A stretch of DNA of 64,000 nt from Gentiana macrophylla (GCA_026214975.1 CM047805.1:67929383-67993382); one strand, 5' to 3'; shown: positions 44,015-58,124, counted from the stretch's first letter. Notes: generated from the letters alone by a model not told the origin. Numbers and translations: made by a program.

Positions 44015-45570
44015 TGTTAAGGGTGAATTTATACGATTTATAACGCTATATTCTATGATATATTCCCTCATATCCGTACAGAATTGCATAAGAAACGAGT
44101 GTTTAACGGAAGTATTGAGTAAATGAGGTTTTTAACGAGTTAATCGAAAAATTGGTTGATTTTGGTGTTTTAATTGTGATTTTATGATTATTTGGATGAT
44201 ACTACATTTTGCGATATTTTCATGTGTTATAGATGCACAAATTCGAGCTCAAGAGGTGATTCAAAGATGATCAAGTCGGATTTAATTAAAGAGAAAGAGA
44301 TAACGATGATTTACATTGAAGAAAAAGGGATAAGTATGAAAAAAATCAAGATGAAGTTGATTCTGGACTGGCGTCCAGAAGCTTGAATCAAGATAACGAT
44401 TCATGTTTTGTCCAGACTGGACGAGCGTCCACCATCTCCAAACGAGCGTCCAGTTGAGAAATTTGATACAGAGAGTTTGGACGCTGAGTGGACGGGCGTC
44501 TGAAGCAAGTCCAAATCCATCTGGACGGGCGTTCACAAGTATGGACGGGCGTCCTTCGGCCGACTTAGCGCGCGCCTTTGTTTTCTATATATACAACGGG
44601 TTTTCTCTACCTTAAGGATACCATATACTCATTATTCAAACCCTAAACCTAGGCGGCTTTAGGCTGCGTTTTACTCCTTTTATTCCGGTTTTTATGCTCC
44701 GATTCTAGATTAAAAGTAGGCGGTTTTATGTTAGTTTTTACGCAATTTGAGTTTCGAGAGGATGTTGAGAGGCTAAGCTTCATCAAGCGAGCATTGTGAA
44801 GCCATCCAACACGCTTTTGATTCCGTTTACGTGATTATATTGTGAGTTTTACCTAAAGTTATTTCCTTATTGCATGTTTATATTGTTTAATTGCAATTGT
44901 ATCGAAAGATTTGCATGTTATGATTGTCTTATGTTGATGAAAGTCTCTATAAGCCTTAGATCACCATGATAAGGAGTAGTTGTTTAATCTATCATAACGA
45001 GTTAATAGGTTAGATTCTTTGGGTTAAAGTTTACACCTTTGCTTCGTAAAATCGTTAATCTTCGATCGAAAGATATAGATTAATAGGTGAATTACCTAAG
45101 AAATTAGGGTTCATGTTTTAGACAAGGTGAAATCACAACTTGGTTAGAAAACGCAATATAATCGAGATAGGAATTGATACTTGTTAGGATAGGTGGATCA
45201 ATCGCTCGTTTGTTCATTAAAACTTGAATTTAATCCCGTGAAACTTGAATTGTCTAGATTAGTTACTTTTATTTCATATTAGTTTTAGTTTAAATAGTTC
45301 GCAACCCGTATCTTTCACGGCTTTAGATCATATCTTACATCGGGCTTTTATGTTTTAGTTAAGTTTGTTTTCAGTTTCGTTTAGTTTTATCCGCTGTTTA
45401 GATTAGTTTTTCGTGACATAATTTAATTAGACAAAAACTAGGGTTGACAATCGCCAGTTCCCCGTAAGATCGACCCGGTATCAACCTCTATACTACGATC
45501 CTTATACTTGAGGAAAAACCGGATTTATAAATTTTATTACTTGTTTGCTTTGTTAAAAAAATCCGTGACA
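44015..45570 (+). repeat. Athila 3' LTR
   Basis: 1,556 bp, TGTTAAGGG to CCGTGACA, with motif cluster 44363-44553 and TATA 44586-44593. It is uninterrupted and so defines the SIRE insertion point in the 5' LTR. Confidence 0.95.
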
Positions 45571-45575
45571 GTTAT

Positions 45576-46030
45576 ATGGGAAGATAGCTCGGAATTAGAC
45601 AATGACAATAACTCTAAGACTCCCGAACAAGAGAATCTATGTTTCACGGGTAACTCGCAACCCACAAATGACATAGAAGATGAGGTATCGAGCTCATCGT
45701 TCACTAATGATGAGTTGCATGCACTTAACGAGTCCTTAGACAAAGAGATGGTAAACTCAAGGCTAGACTCGAAAATATAAATGAACTTAGGATGCATCAT
45801 GATGACGAATTCGTCTCACTCATAAACACACTATGTTGTTTAGAACTACGGGATCAAGACACAAAAATTGAGAATACTTCTTTGAAACATGAGATTGTTA
45901 CCCTAAAACAAGTCATATAATGACTTGAAGTGGAAAATTCCTATCTCCACAGATTAGTGATGAGCAGGTATTCACATGAACACCAAAGCTCTCTAAATAT
46001 CACATACATTCAAACAATACTTCGATCTCA
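45576..46030 (+). pseudogene. Gag-like coiled-coil fragment, copy 2
   Basis: Near-identical to 4946-5400 (DSSELDNDNNSKTPEQENL onward), with the same internal stop at about 45780. The apparent open frame that begins further left is an artefact of fusion with the Athila LTR. Confidence 0.45.
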
Positions 46031-46704
46031 TAACTCTTATGACTACAGCCAATTAACATAATTCTTCAACCACTTTATTTTTTTTGTACATCCGGCCTAG
46101 CACACAACTCATAATATTTTATGTTATTAAAGCAACCCAACCCAAATATAGTTATTAGTATAAAATTACGTGGGTTTTATTGACACCCGAAAAATACTTC
46201 TGGCACTGTATGCTTACAATATTTAATTAAAACACCCCAGCCCAAATCATAAATTCTATAATTACAACAAACCAACACAATAACATTATTACTTGTTTTC
46301 AAAAAAAATAACATTATTACTATACAATTTAATATAAAATTATTACGTTCATACACTTGTAACAGAACAATAGTAGTAAAAATATGTGTATTAATGAGTT
46401 TCACTATTTCATAATATAAACTTCCCCCAACCCCATTCGTTTTTCATAAATTCATTGACCTCTTTTCTTTAATATATAAACAACTGGATTCTATAAAATT
46501 ATTAACAAAAAATGCTTTAGTACATATGACTTTTTTTAGGGGAGACAAAACAAAAGGTGGAGAGGCTTTCAGCTTTACTTAGTATATACTGTATACGAGG
46601 TAAACTTAATCTCTTTTTCTATTAACAATGCTTCTTGAATTTTTATTATATGTACTGTTTTGTTTCTTTTTTCATAAGTAATATGGTTGAGTTGTTTCTC
46701 TTCC
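46031..46704. other. AT-rich spacer of unit 2
   Basis: Copy of 5401-6073; no genes. Confidence 0.7.
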
Positions 46705-48851
46705 TGTAACGTATCGTTCTTGGATACCGAGTCCTTATCCGAAAAAAATACGTTCAACACGTGTAATATCAAATAAATCCAATATTATACGTAAGCCTCT
46801 ACTACTTCGTATCGAGTTTAGCAAAACAGAAGACAAAAGACTTGGTGAAAAATCATAAATACTACTAAGAATCGATTACAAACCGACTAAGGATGAAATA
46901 TTTAACTTACAACAACGAAATCCAAATGTTACAAAGTATGATGTCTATAAGGAAAGAGTACATGAAACAACTTAACTTACAAAATTCTAGAAGTAAAACT
47001 ACAACATTTATCTTGAAATGAAATAGCATCAAAGTCTAGTGCATCAAGAAAAAAGAAACTGGACACATCAACAAAGCGTCTTTGTCATCGTACATCATGA
47101 TCCGTCTCAACCTGTTCGTCTTCTCACCCCAAAGCACAAACAAACATGCAAAGGGGTAAGTACAAAAGTACGTAATAAAGAGGCAGAAGCTATTGAATAA
47201 TTAAGTTCTACAACGCATGGTTCATATTATCAGTTAAGTTGTCTTTATGTGACCGACACAATTCTATGGTTACTTCATGCTCATAAACATGTCATGACTA
47301 TTGGTTTCTAACTTAAACTTATCTTTGTTATATCTGTATTCAAGGGCACTATGCATGGTGTATATCCACCATGAGATATAACTTTGCAACCTATCAGTGG
47401 ATCACACCAATTGCCACAGAAGTCTATTCTGGTAGACTCCGATAGTGTACACGTTCGGCGAAGTCCCTCCGCACCTGGAGTCAATTTTGGTAGACTAACG
47501 GAGATATTCACTTTCAGACAGCCCACACATCACGATATAGTCAAGTGCCTTCCCAAGAATAACATGATGTTTAATCTTTTAACCACACAAGTACATTTGT
47601 TATTAAATTATTAACTAGCCACTTAAGCATTTTCAAGTAAGCTTCCTCACAACTCCTACTCTATTACTTAGACCACTAGACACTGACAAGCCTAGAACAT
47701 TACACAGACAATGATGGATACAAATCCATCAAAGCACAAGACAATCATACTTTTCCGATGGTCCCAAACTTCAACTCTTATGAAGAATCCCTTCGGCGCC
47801 GGAAACTAAACGCATCAGAAGTTTAATCAAGGCTTTTTCATGTTCATTTAACTGGTTTATAGCATTAGTACAATGTTAGGAACCAATCCCTATTTACTAC
47901 ATTCGATAATACGCAAAAACAGCCAAACAACATTTCTGGACCATAGGCCATGGCCTATAAATCATAGGCCACCGCCAACGACACAACATAATACTCTCAA
48001 CTCTCTACATCTGATAGAACAAGGCCTATAAATCATAGGCCACCACCTACGACACATTTTTCGATTATGCACCATCTCTAACTCTTTTCCAATCAATTTA
48101 ACAACAATATACACTGAAAAACAGCAGCAAAAAGTACTATATCATACCATAACCTTCAACACTTTAATAACAACTTGAAACATGATATTCTAACAACAAG
48201 AAAACACTAAAAGCCTAACCTTTACATCATAAAACTCAATTAAATTAGTATGAAGATCCTCTTTCCTTAAATCCAAAGCAAAAGCAAGCAAGATCATAAG
48301 CAACAACAACAACTCTGAAAAAAACACCAATGCCGAGATGATCAACAATTAAGTTTAAATTAATCATGATCATAGGTTTCTACTCAAACTAATCTACAAA
48401 TTGAACAACTAAAAACAACAGGAAAGGTTCAGAAACTAAAGATTCTAAACTAGGGCTTTCTATTACCTTTTCCAAAGCTTCAACTTTTCTGTACCAAAAC
48501 GAATCCCTTCTTCCGCTGATTCCAAATCTTCAATTCTTTTTGAAAACCAGCCAAGATCTTGTGATAATTTTGAAGAAGTCTCTTTTCCTTTACTTTTCTA
48601 TTTTCGAGAGGAAACAGTTCGAACGTTGTCTACTAAATTTTGCTCACAAACTTCCTTGTACATTGGGTAGTTAATGCCACTAATTGATTCCCATTAATCA
48701 CTTTTATATAAATTTCCCTAACTTTCTTTAATATTAATTTTCCATAATTAATATTTTCTTTTCATAATACTTAAATCAATAATAATAAATATAATATTCT
48801 GAATTTTACAAATTGACCCGTCTGCCCTTTCCTAAAGTTTGGGATATTACA
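46705..48851 (-). repeat. GypX LTR-A5
   Basis: TGTAACGTATCG to GATATTACA. Palindrome cluster 47938-48053. Confidence 0.87.
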
Positions 48852-49481
48852 TTCCTCCCTCCTTAAGAGGAGTTTCGTCCTCGAAACTCGAACGTGCTCA
48901 GTCTGTTAACCTTCCTTAGAAACTCTCTCTTTAACACAAGCCAAAACAAAAGCTTCACTTGTTTTCCCACAAACAACACTAATCTATTCCGATCTTGCTA
49001 ACCTCTGAGTCAGAATGTTAAAAACTGTTCAAACTCATGCACACATAATCCGAAACTAACCTACCATAACTTCAATCACTAAAACTGCACAATTCACACT
49101 TATACTCGGAGCATCCATCACCGGAAGATACTTTATTATGTTTACAATCCATGAAGACAAAATTCCTGGATAGCTGATCTATACAAAGAATTCAACCATG
49201 ATCCGTAGAATCAAAAAACTATGTGGTCCCTTTCTTTCAACGGTAAACTCCAGCACAATCATCAACATCTTATAGATGAACCATAACTGCTTGACCCCCA
49301 TCTTGAACCAAACCACTCGCTTCTTGCTGATCCCTAGGACTTCCAATTCCACACTTACTAACACGAGTATCTCTGAGATTACCTACCATTCTGAAGAGAA
49401 TGTTACTAAATGGTCTAGAGAAATCTTATCTTAAAGGAAAAGAAGCCTAGAAAGTAAATGACGCTTCTCTCTGATACCAAT
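48852..49481 (-). other. GypX internal region, unit 2
   Basis: PPT-like TTCCTCCCTCC at the left end and primer site CTCTGATACCA at 49469-49479; no ORF. Confidence 0.8.
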
Positions 49482-51186
49482 TGTAACGCCCCGTTCCCAG
49501 ATACCAAGCCCTTATCCGGAAAAGAAATGTTAGGCCTGTATAATATCGAATAAATCAAGTATTATACGTAAGCCTCTACTACGTCGTATCAAGTTTACCA
49601 AAACGGAAGCCAAAAGACTCGGTGAAAAACCATAAATGCTACTAAGAATCGATTACAAACCGACTAAAGATGGAAAATTTAACTTACAACAACGAAATCC
49701 AAAGGTTACAAAGTACGATGCCAATAATGAAAGAGTACAACAACTTAACTTACAAAATTCTAGAAGTAAAAGTACAACATTTGTCTAGATATGAAATAGC
49801 ATCAAAGTCTAGTGCATCAAGAAATAAAAGAAACTGCACACATCAACAAAGCATCACTATCATCATCCATCATGATCTGTCTTAACCTGTTCGTTTCTCA
49901 CCCAAAGAACAAATAAACACGCAAAGGGGTTAGTACAAAGTACTTAATACATGGGCATAAGCTATTGAATAATTAAGTTCTACAACACAAGGTTCATATT
50001 ATTAGTTAAGTTGTCTTTATACGACCGACACAATTTTAGGGTTCACTTCATGCTCATCAATATGTCATGACTATTGGATTCTAACGTTTTTTTAACTTGT
50101 ATTTTTTGATAAACATAAAAGTTACAAGTTTTGAAATCCATGGCCTCCTCACTCCTACGATGTCATCAATGTGCAATACCACCTCATCAACGTTACAAGT
50201 TACTACTGGTTTCTAACTTAACTTATCTTTGTTAAATCTACATTCAAGGGCACTACTCATGGTGTGTATCCACCACAAGATATAACTTTGCAACCTATAA
50301 GTGGATCACACCGATTGCCATAAAATTCTATTCTGGTAGACTCTAATAGTGTACACGTTCGGCGAAGTACCCCCACACCTAGATTCTATTCTGGTAGACT
50401 TACAAAGTTATTCACTTTCAGACCGCCCATTCATCGCCGGAAACTAAATGCATCAGAAGATTATTCAAGGCTTGTTCATGTTCATTTAACTTGTTTATAT
50501 CATTAATATAAGGTTAGGAACCAATCCCAGCTTACTACACTTGAAAATACGTAAAAACCGTCAAAAAACATTTCTGGGCCATAGGCCATGGCCTGTAAAT
50601 CATAGGTCACCGCCTACGACATAACATAATACTGTGAACTCTCTGCATCTAATAGGCCACGGCCTATAAACCAATCAACAATTAATCCTAAATTAATCAC
50701 GATCATAGGTTTCTACTCAAACTATCTACGAATTGAAAAACTAAAAACAACAGGTTCGGTTCAAAAACTAAAGATTCTAAACTAGGCTTTCTATAACCTT
50801 TTCCAAAGTTTCAACTTTTCTGTACCAAAATGAAGCCCTTCTTCCGCTGATTTCGAATCTTCAATTCTTTCTGAAAATCATCCAAGATCTTGTAAGAATT
50901 TTGGAGAATTCTCTTTTCTGTTGGAACGTTGTCTGCTAAAGTTTGCTCACAAACAGCCTTGTACAATGGGAAGTTAATTTGTAGAATAAACTCCCAAGGA
51001 GTTAATACCATTAACTAATTCCCATTAATCCCTTTTATATAAATTTCCATAACTTCCTATAATATTAATTTTCCATAATTAATATTTTCTTTTCATAAAA
51101 CATAAATCCATAATAATAATAAATATCATAATTTATAATTCTACAAATTGTCACGTCTGCCCTTTTCTAAAGTTCGGTATATTACA
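49482..51186 (-). repeat. GypX LTR-B6
   Basis: TGTAACGCCCCG to TATTACA. About 340 bp shorter than LTR-B4, mainly through a deletion near 50672 just after the palindrome cluster. MITE-like insert at 50086-50202. Confidence 0.85.
50086..50202. mobile_element. MITE-like insertion in LTR-B (copy 3)
   Basis: Same insert as 9456-9573. Confidence 0.6.
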
Positions 51187-51518
51187 CTTCCACACTGAAG
51201 CAAACATGTAGAAAGAAAATCTACTTAGTGTTGGTTAAGATGACTCTATTAGATGTCTTGAGATTTTTTCCGATTGGGTTATGCACGCATGAATTACTTT
51301 TTATGTCATTTATGTAGTAAAATATAACTTCATTTTCCTTTTGGGTGAACTTCTAATTTGGTGTGGTGCGCCCTTTCTTTTGTTACTACAATACAATATT
51401 CATTACACTCTCATTACAAATACTCATAATCATAAAGTAAAATACGGATACGATTTCATATTTTCCTATCCTAATAATTTTCAAGTTTCATTCTTCCGAA
51501 ATGAACGGGTTTTCCTAC

Positions 51519-51607
<89 letters not shown>

Positions 51608-51960
51608 ACATTTCATTTCCAAAGCAATGTATAATACATAAATACATGGATTTATGGTACATTCATGTACCTTTATACATCATCTACCGCAAGCCGTAAT
51701 ATCATGCTAGCCACCATATATAGTGGAAGAATGAATTTCGTGCGATGAATTTCACGATCTAATTAATTATAAATTGTTTAATTTAGTAACTTATAAATAG
51801 AGTTACGAGATTTTAACCAACCAATGGGATGTTACCCAATATAAATAGGGAAATAATATTGGCAGCAGAGTCTGTACCAAGACCTTCCTCTTTCATTCCA
51901 TGTTGAACTACCAACTCTCCCAAAAGCTTAAGATAATAGGGAGGTTGATAATCAACATTA
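51187..51960. other. Macro-unit flank, unit 2, with GT/TA microsatellite
   Basis: Copy of 14428-15189. The hairpin arm is eroded here and followed by (GT)n at 51519-51532 and (TA)n to about 51602. No gene. Confidence 0.7.
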
Positions 51961-52786
51961 ATACACTTTAACACTTACCCTACCCCACCTTATCTTACTA
52001 CCATACCTTACCTTTCAAATATTACTCTACCTAACCAAATCTTACCTAACCTACGCCACCTCACCCCACCCCATCCATCACCCCACCTTACCCTACCGTC
52101 CCACACCAGGGATCACCCTACAATACCACACCCTATGGAACCATATCTTTCTACCCGCCATGCCTTACCTTACCATACTACCACATCTTACCCTGCCCCA
52201 CCGCACCTTACCTTATCTCACCCCATCCTGCCCTACCCACCATCATATCTTACCATATCCTACCCACCGTCTCATCGTAACCTACCCTACCCACCCTAAA
52301 TTACCTCACCCTATCCTACACCACAACCTACCCAACTTCACCCCATCCCACCTCATCACGCACCAAACCTCACCTGAACCCACCACCACGTGTTTTGTCG
52401 ATTTTTATTTCATTCCATCTCATTCCAATTTCTAAAGGAATGAAAATGGTCATTTTTCATTCCATTCAATTACCTTATAAAAATACATAAACCTCAGAAT
52501 GAAATGAAATACCATTCAATTATATTTCATTCCTGCATAACAAACATGTCATCAGCATTTTAATGCTGTAAATAATAAGTATAGTAAGTATTAGACATTT
52601 TATTTGTCTTTTGAATTAGAACTTTTTAATATCCTGTCTAACTTTTGATCAAATAGTAATTAAGCTACAAATGCATATACGGATAAAAGCACGTGCGCCA
52701 GTTTCATTTTTGCCGGTACCTTTTTCCGATCGATCTAACTTTTACTCTAAAATATATAGGAACCGTAGCTTCATAGCTAGATAGAA

Positions 52787-53179
52787 TGTTTATGGCTGAA
52801 CCAAGATGGGAACGACGATTAATTTTCGTATCATGAATGGGAAAATCACGGTCATTATACCCCATTCACCCAGGAGAAATATTTTACTACCACATTAAAA
52901 CTATACATGGACCTAAATATCGAATCTAGAGCATTACAACATGGCATAGACCATGATATGGAGTTTGTATCGGATGAACTTGTGTCAGTTATGCATAAAT
53001 TTTTTGGACATATCACAAAGATATCGTGTAGACAGTATGCTGGTAATACACTACTCAAAGAAGTAAGGTTTTGTTATACAGAAACATCAGGCGGACCTGA
53101 CCAAATAACTGACTGTCAATCCATATGTCCATCATGTCCAGCATCAAATGAAGGAAAAAAAGTTATTACAGTGCTATAA
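52787..53179 (+). pseudogene. RNase T2-family fragment, left arm, unit 2
   Basis: Reads through in one frame from TGT 52787 to the stop at 53177-53179, apart from a single TAA at 52820. HEWENHG is at 52832-52852 and the C-terminal FCYTETSGGPDQITDC block is kept. This copy shows that the frame change in unit 1 (15954-16349) is secondary. The 5' half of the gene is missing here too. Confidence 0.75.
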
Positions 53180-53289
53180 AGTGATTTTTATGAATATTAC
53201 ACTTATAATTGCAACGAAATTTTCTTGCTGCAATTCTGCAAGGCAATTAGAAGTGTAATATTCATACAAAACACGTAATAGCACAATAT

Positions 53290-53725
53290 ATGTCCTCCAT
53301 TAAATGCTCAACATGATGGAGATATGAATTGACAGACAATTATTTGGTCAGGTCCGTCAGATGTTTCTATACAAAAACCTTACTTGTTTGAGTAGTGTAT
53401 TACCAGCATAATGTCTACACGATATCTCTGCGATATGTCAAGAAATTGTTTGCATAATTGACACAAGGTCATCCAATATAAAACCCATATCATGGTCTAT
53501 GCCATGTTATAATACTATGGATTCAATATTTTGGTCCATACATAGTTTTAGTGTGGTAGTAAAATATGCTCCAGGGTGAACTAGGTATGACGATAGTGAT
53601 TTTCCCATTCATAATACAAGTATGAATCTTTGTCCCCTTCTAGGTTCGTCTATGTATATTCCATCCAGCTACGAATCCAGGGTTCCTATACATATTATAT
53701 TAAAAGTTAGGCTGGATATTCGGAA
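53290..53725 (-). pseudogene. RNase T2-family fragment, right arm, unit 2
   Basis: Inverted copy on the minus strand with YEWENH near 53595-53612 and LRSWMEYT-like sequence upstream in the reading direction; several stops. Confidence 0.6.
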
Positions 53726-54285
53726 GAGGGTACCGGCAGCGGCAGAGCGCGACGACAGCTTTTATCCGGTACTTATACTTGCACCTTAATTATTTTTTGA
53801 TTCAAAGTTAGATTGGATATTAAAAAGTCCTAATTCAAAAGACAAATAAAATATCTAATAATTACTACACTTCTTATTTCAATTTTAAAAAAGCTATTGA
53901 AATGTTTATTACGCAGGAATGTAATGGATTTTCATTTCATTACAATGTATGTTTATAAGATAATGGAATTGAATGAAACTTTATTCCAATAGAATGAAAA
54001 ATGAGCATTTTCATTCCTTCTGAAATTGTATAGAAAGAGATGGAATGAAATAAAATCGACAAAAGACGTGCTGGTGGTTAAGATGAATGCGAGGTTTGAT
54101 GCTTGGTAAGGTGGGGTGGGGTGAAGTTGGGTTGGTGGGGTAATATAGGGTGGGTAGGGTAGGTGAATATAGGGCGGTGGGTTGGGTAAGGAATGATATG
54201 ATGGTGTGTAGGGTAGGGTAAGGTGAGATAAGGTAAGGTGTGGTTGTTGATATAGTGCTCAAAGACAAAAACTAAGAAAGCCTTG

Positions 54286-54650
54286 GTTACTCACAACCCA
54301 CCAATGACATAGAAGATGAGGTATCGAGCTCATTGTTCACTAATGTTGAGTTGCATACACTTAACGAGTCCTTAGACAAAGAGATATTAAAACTCAAGGC
54401 TAGACTCGAAAATATAAATGAACTTAGGATGCATCGGGATGACGAAGTCGTCTCACTAATAAACACACTAAGTCGCTTAGAAGTACGGGATCAAGACACA
54501 AGAAATGAGAATACTTCTTGAAAACATGAGATTGATACCCTAAAACAAGTCATATCATGAGTTGAAGTGGAAAATTCCTATCTCCACAGATCAGTGATGA
54601 GCAGGTATTCACATGAACACCAAAGCTCCCTCAATATCACATACATTCAA
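54286..54650 (+). pseudogene. Gag-like coiled-coil fragment, copy 3 (5' deletion)
   Basis: Lacks the first 79 bp seen in copy 1; the junction lies at a shared GGTTA. Retains NESLDKEILKLKARLENINE and EVVSLINTLSRLEV, so this copy has the longest readable coiled coil. Confidence 0.45.
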
Positions 54651-55334
54651 ACAATACTTCGATCTCATAACTCTTATGACTACAGCCAATCAACATAATT
54701 CTTCAACCACATTATTATTTTTGCACATCCGTCCTAGCACACAACTCATAATATTTTATGTTATTAAAACAACCCAACCCAAATATAGTTATTAGTATAA
54801 GATTACGTGGGTTTTATTGGTACCCGAAAAATACTTCTGGCACCGTATGCTTACAATATTTAATTAAAACACCCCAGCCTGAATCATAAATTCCATTATT
54901 ATAACAACCCAACACAATAACATTATTACTTCTTTTAAATAAAGAAGTTACTATACAACTTAATATAAAATTATTACGTTCATACACTTATAACTTAACA
55001 ATAGTAGTAAAAATATGTGTATTAATGAGTTTCACTATTTCCTAATATAAATCTCCCCAACCCCATTCGTTTTTCATAAATTCATTATACCTCTTTTCTT
55101 TTTTATATAAACAACAGAATTCTATAAAATTATTAACATAAAATGCTTTAGTACATATGACTTTTTTAGGGGAGACAAAACAAAAGGTTGAGAGGCTTCC
55201 AGCTTTACTTAGTATATACTATATACGAGGTAAACTTAATCTCTTTTTCTATTAACAATGCTTCCTGAATTTTTATTATATGTACTTTTTTGTTTCTTTT
55301 TTCATAAGTAATATGGTTGAGTTGATTCTCTTCC
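54651..55334. other. AT-rich spacer of unit 3
   Basis: Copy of 5401-6073; no genes. Confidence 0.7.
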
Positions 55335-57482
55335 TGTAACGTATCGTTCCTGGATACCGAATCCTTATTCGACAAAAAAAACGTTCAGTACGTATAATAT
55401 CAAATAAATCCAATATTATACGTAAGTTTCTACTACGTCGTATCGAGTTTAGCAAAACAGAAGCCAAAAGACATGGCGAAAAATCATAAATACAATTAAG
55501 AATCGATTACAAACTGACTAAGGATGGAATATTTAACTTACAACAACGAAATCCAAATGTACAAAGTATGATGTCTATAAGGAAAGAGTACATGCAACAA
55601 CTTAACTTACAAAAGTCTAGAAGTAAAATTACAACATTTATCTTGAAATGAAATAGCATCAAAGTCTAGTGCATCAAGAAATAAAAGAAACTGGACACAT
55701 CAACAAAGCGTCATTGTCATCTTACATCATGATCCGTCTCAACATGTTTGTCTTCTCACCCCAAAGCACAAACAAACATGCAAATGGTAAGTACAAAAGT
55801 ACTTAATAAAGAGGCCGAAGCTATTGAATAATTAAGTACTACAACACAAGGTTCATATTATTAGTTAAGTTGTCTTTATGTGACCGACACAATTCTAGGG
55901 TTCACTTCATGCTCATCAACTTGTCGTGACTATTGGTTTCTAACTTAAACATATCTTTGTTATATCTGCATTCAAGGGCACTACGCATTGTGTATATCCA
56001 CCACGAGATATAACTTTGCAACCTATCAACGGATCCCACCAATTTGCCACAGAAGTCTATTCTGGTAGACTCCGATAGTGTATATGTTCGGCGAAGTCCC
56101 TCTGCACCTGGAGTCTATTTTGGTAGACTTACGGAGTTATTCACTTTCAGACTGCCCACACATCGCGATATAGTCAAGTGCCTTACCAAGAATAACATGA
56201 TGTTTAATTTATTAACCACACAAGTACGTTTGTTATTAATTATTAACTAGCCACTTATGTATTTTCAAGTAAGCTTCCTCACAAATCCTACTCTCTTATT
56301 TAGACCACTAGACACGGACAAGCCTAGCACATTACAAAGACAATGATGGATACTAATCCATCAAAGCACAAGCAAATCATACTCTTCCGATGGTCCCAAA
56401 CTTCAACTCTTATTAAGAATCCATTCGGTGCCGGAAACTAAACGCATCAGAAGCTTAATCAAGCCTTGTTAATGTTCATTTAACTTGTTTATAGCATTAA
56501 TACAATGTTAGGAACCAATCCCAACTTACTACATTCGATAATTCACAAAAACGGCCAAACACCATTTCTGGACCAGACCCCACCGCCAACGACACAACAT
56601 AATACTCTCAACTCTCTGCATCTGATAGGCCACCACCTACGACACATGGTCGCATTTTTCCATTATGCACCATCTCTATCTCTTTGCTAATCAATTTAAC
56701 AACAATATACACAGAAAAACAGCAGCAAAAAAGTACTATATCATACATAACCTTCAACACTTTAATAACAACTTGAAACGTGATATTCTAACAACAAGAA
56801 AACACTAAAAGCCTACCCTTTTACATCATAAAACTCAATTAAATCAATATGCAGATCCTCTCACCTTGAATCCAAAGCAAAAGCAAGCAAGATCATAAGC
56901 AACAGCAACAACTCTGAAAAAAACACCAAAACCTAGATGATCAACAATTAAGTTTAAATTAATCATGATCATAGGTTTCTACTCAAACTAATCTACAAAT
57001 TGAACAACTAAAAACAACATGAAAGGTTCAGAAACTAAAGATTCTAAACTAGGGCTTTCTATTACATTTTCCAAAGCTTCAACTTTTCTGTACCAAAACG
57101 AATCCCTTTTTCCGCCGATTCCAAATCTTCAATTCTTTCTGAAAATCATCCAAGATCTTGTGATAATTTTAGAGAAGTCTCTTTTCCTTTCCTTTTCTAT
57201 TTTTGAGAGGAAACAGTTCGAACGTTGTCAACTAAATTGTGCTCACAAACTTCCTTGCACAATGGGAAGTTATTTTGAAGAATAAAACTCCCGAGTTAAT
57301 GCCACTAATTGATTCCCATTAATCCCTTTTATATTAATTTCCATGACTTTATTGAATAATAATTTTCCATAATTATTATTTTCTTTTCATAATACTTAAA
57401 TCAATAATAATAATAATAAATATAATATTCTGAATTTTACAAATTGACACATCTGCCCTTTCCAAAAGTTCGGGATATTACA
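55335..57482 (-). repeat. GypX LTR-A7
   Basis: TGTAACGTATCG to GATATTACA. The palindrome cluster (56560-56645) is partly deleted. Confidence 0.87.
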
Positions 57483-58124
57483 TTCCTCCCCCTTAAGAGG
57501 AGTTTCATCCTCGAAACTCAAACGTGCTCAGTCTGTTAACCTTCCTTCGCAACTCTCTCCTCAACACAAGCCAAAACAAAAGCTTTACTTGTTTTCCAAT
57601 GGACAACACTAATCTATTCCGATCTTGCTAACCTCTGAGCCAAACTGTTAAAAACTATTTAAACTCATGAAAACATAACCCAAAACTAACCTACCACAAC
57701 TTGAACGACTAAAACTGCACTATTCACACTTACACTCGGTACATCCATCACCGGAAGATACTTTATTATGTTTACAATCCATGTAGACAAAATTCCTGGA
57801 TAACTGGCCTATACCAATAATTACACCATGATCCGAAGAATCCAAAACTATAAGGTCCCTTTCTTTCAACGGTAAACTCCAGCACGATCATCAACATCTT
57901 CTAGATGAACCACAACTGCTTGACCCCCATCATGAACCAAACCACTCGCTTCTTGCTGATCCCTAGAACTTCCCATTCCACACTTACTAACACGAGTATC
58001 TCTGAGGTTACCTACCATTCTGAAGGATCATGAAGGATCAGAATGTTACTAATTGGTCGAGAGAAATCTTATCTTAAAGGAAAAGAAGCCTAGAAAGCAA
58101 ATGATGCTTCTCTCTGATACCAAC
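57483..58124 (-). other. GypX internal region, unit 3
   Basis: PPT-like TTCCTCCCCC and primer site CTCTGATACCA (58112-58122); carries a short local duplication CATGAAGGATCA near 58020. No ORF. Confidence 0.8.

Larger units (their letters stand above)
17473..45570 (+). mobile_element. Athila-type Ty3/gypsy retrotransposon, complete, with a nested SIRE element
   Basis: LTRs at 17473-32739 (split by SIRE) and 44015-45570, 5-bp target duplication GTTAT at 17468-17472 and 45571-45575. A tRNA-Asp type primer site, gag, protease, RT, RNase H, integrase, two further ORFs and a polypurine tract are all in the expected order. The empty site is still visible at 4941-4950. The DLGAS protease, FMDDF RT and primer site fit the Athila clade. 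Several stops and frameshifts make it defective. Confidence 0.92.
51961..54283. repeat. Foldback element, unit 2
   Basis: Same structure as 15190-17467: left arm about 52150-53213, centre near 53214-53245, right arm to about 54240. CTTACC-rich outer left end and GGGTAGG-rich outer right end. Confidence 0.8.
45571..54285. repeat. Macro-unit 2
   Basis: Same order as unit 1. It starts at the Athila target duplication and ends where unit 3's truncated gag-like fragment begins. About 8.7 kb. Confidence 0.82.
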
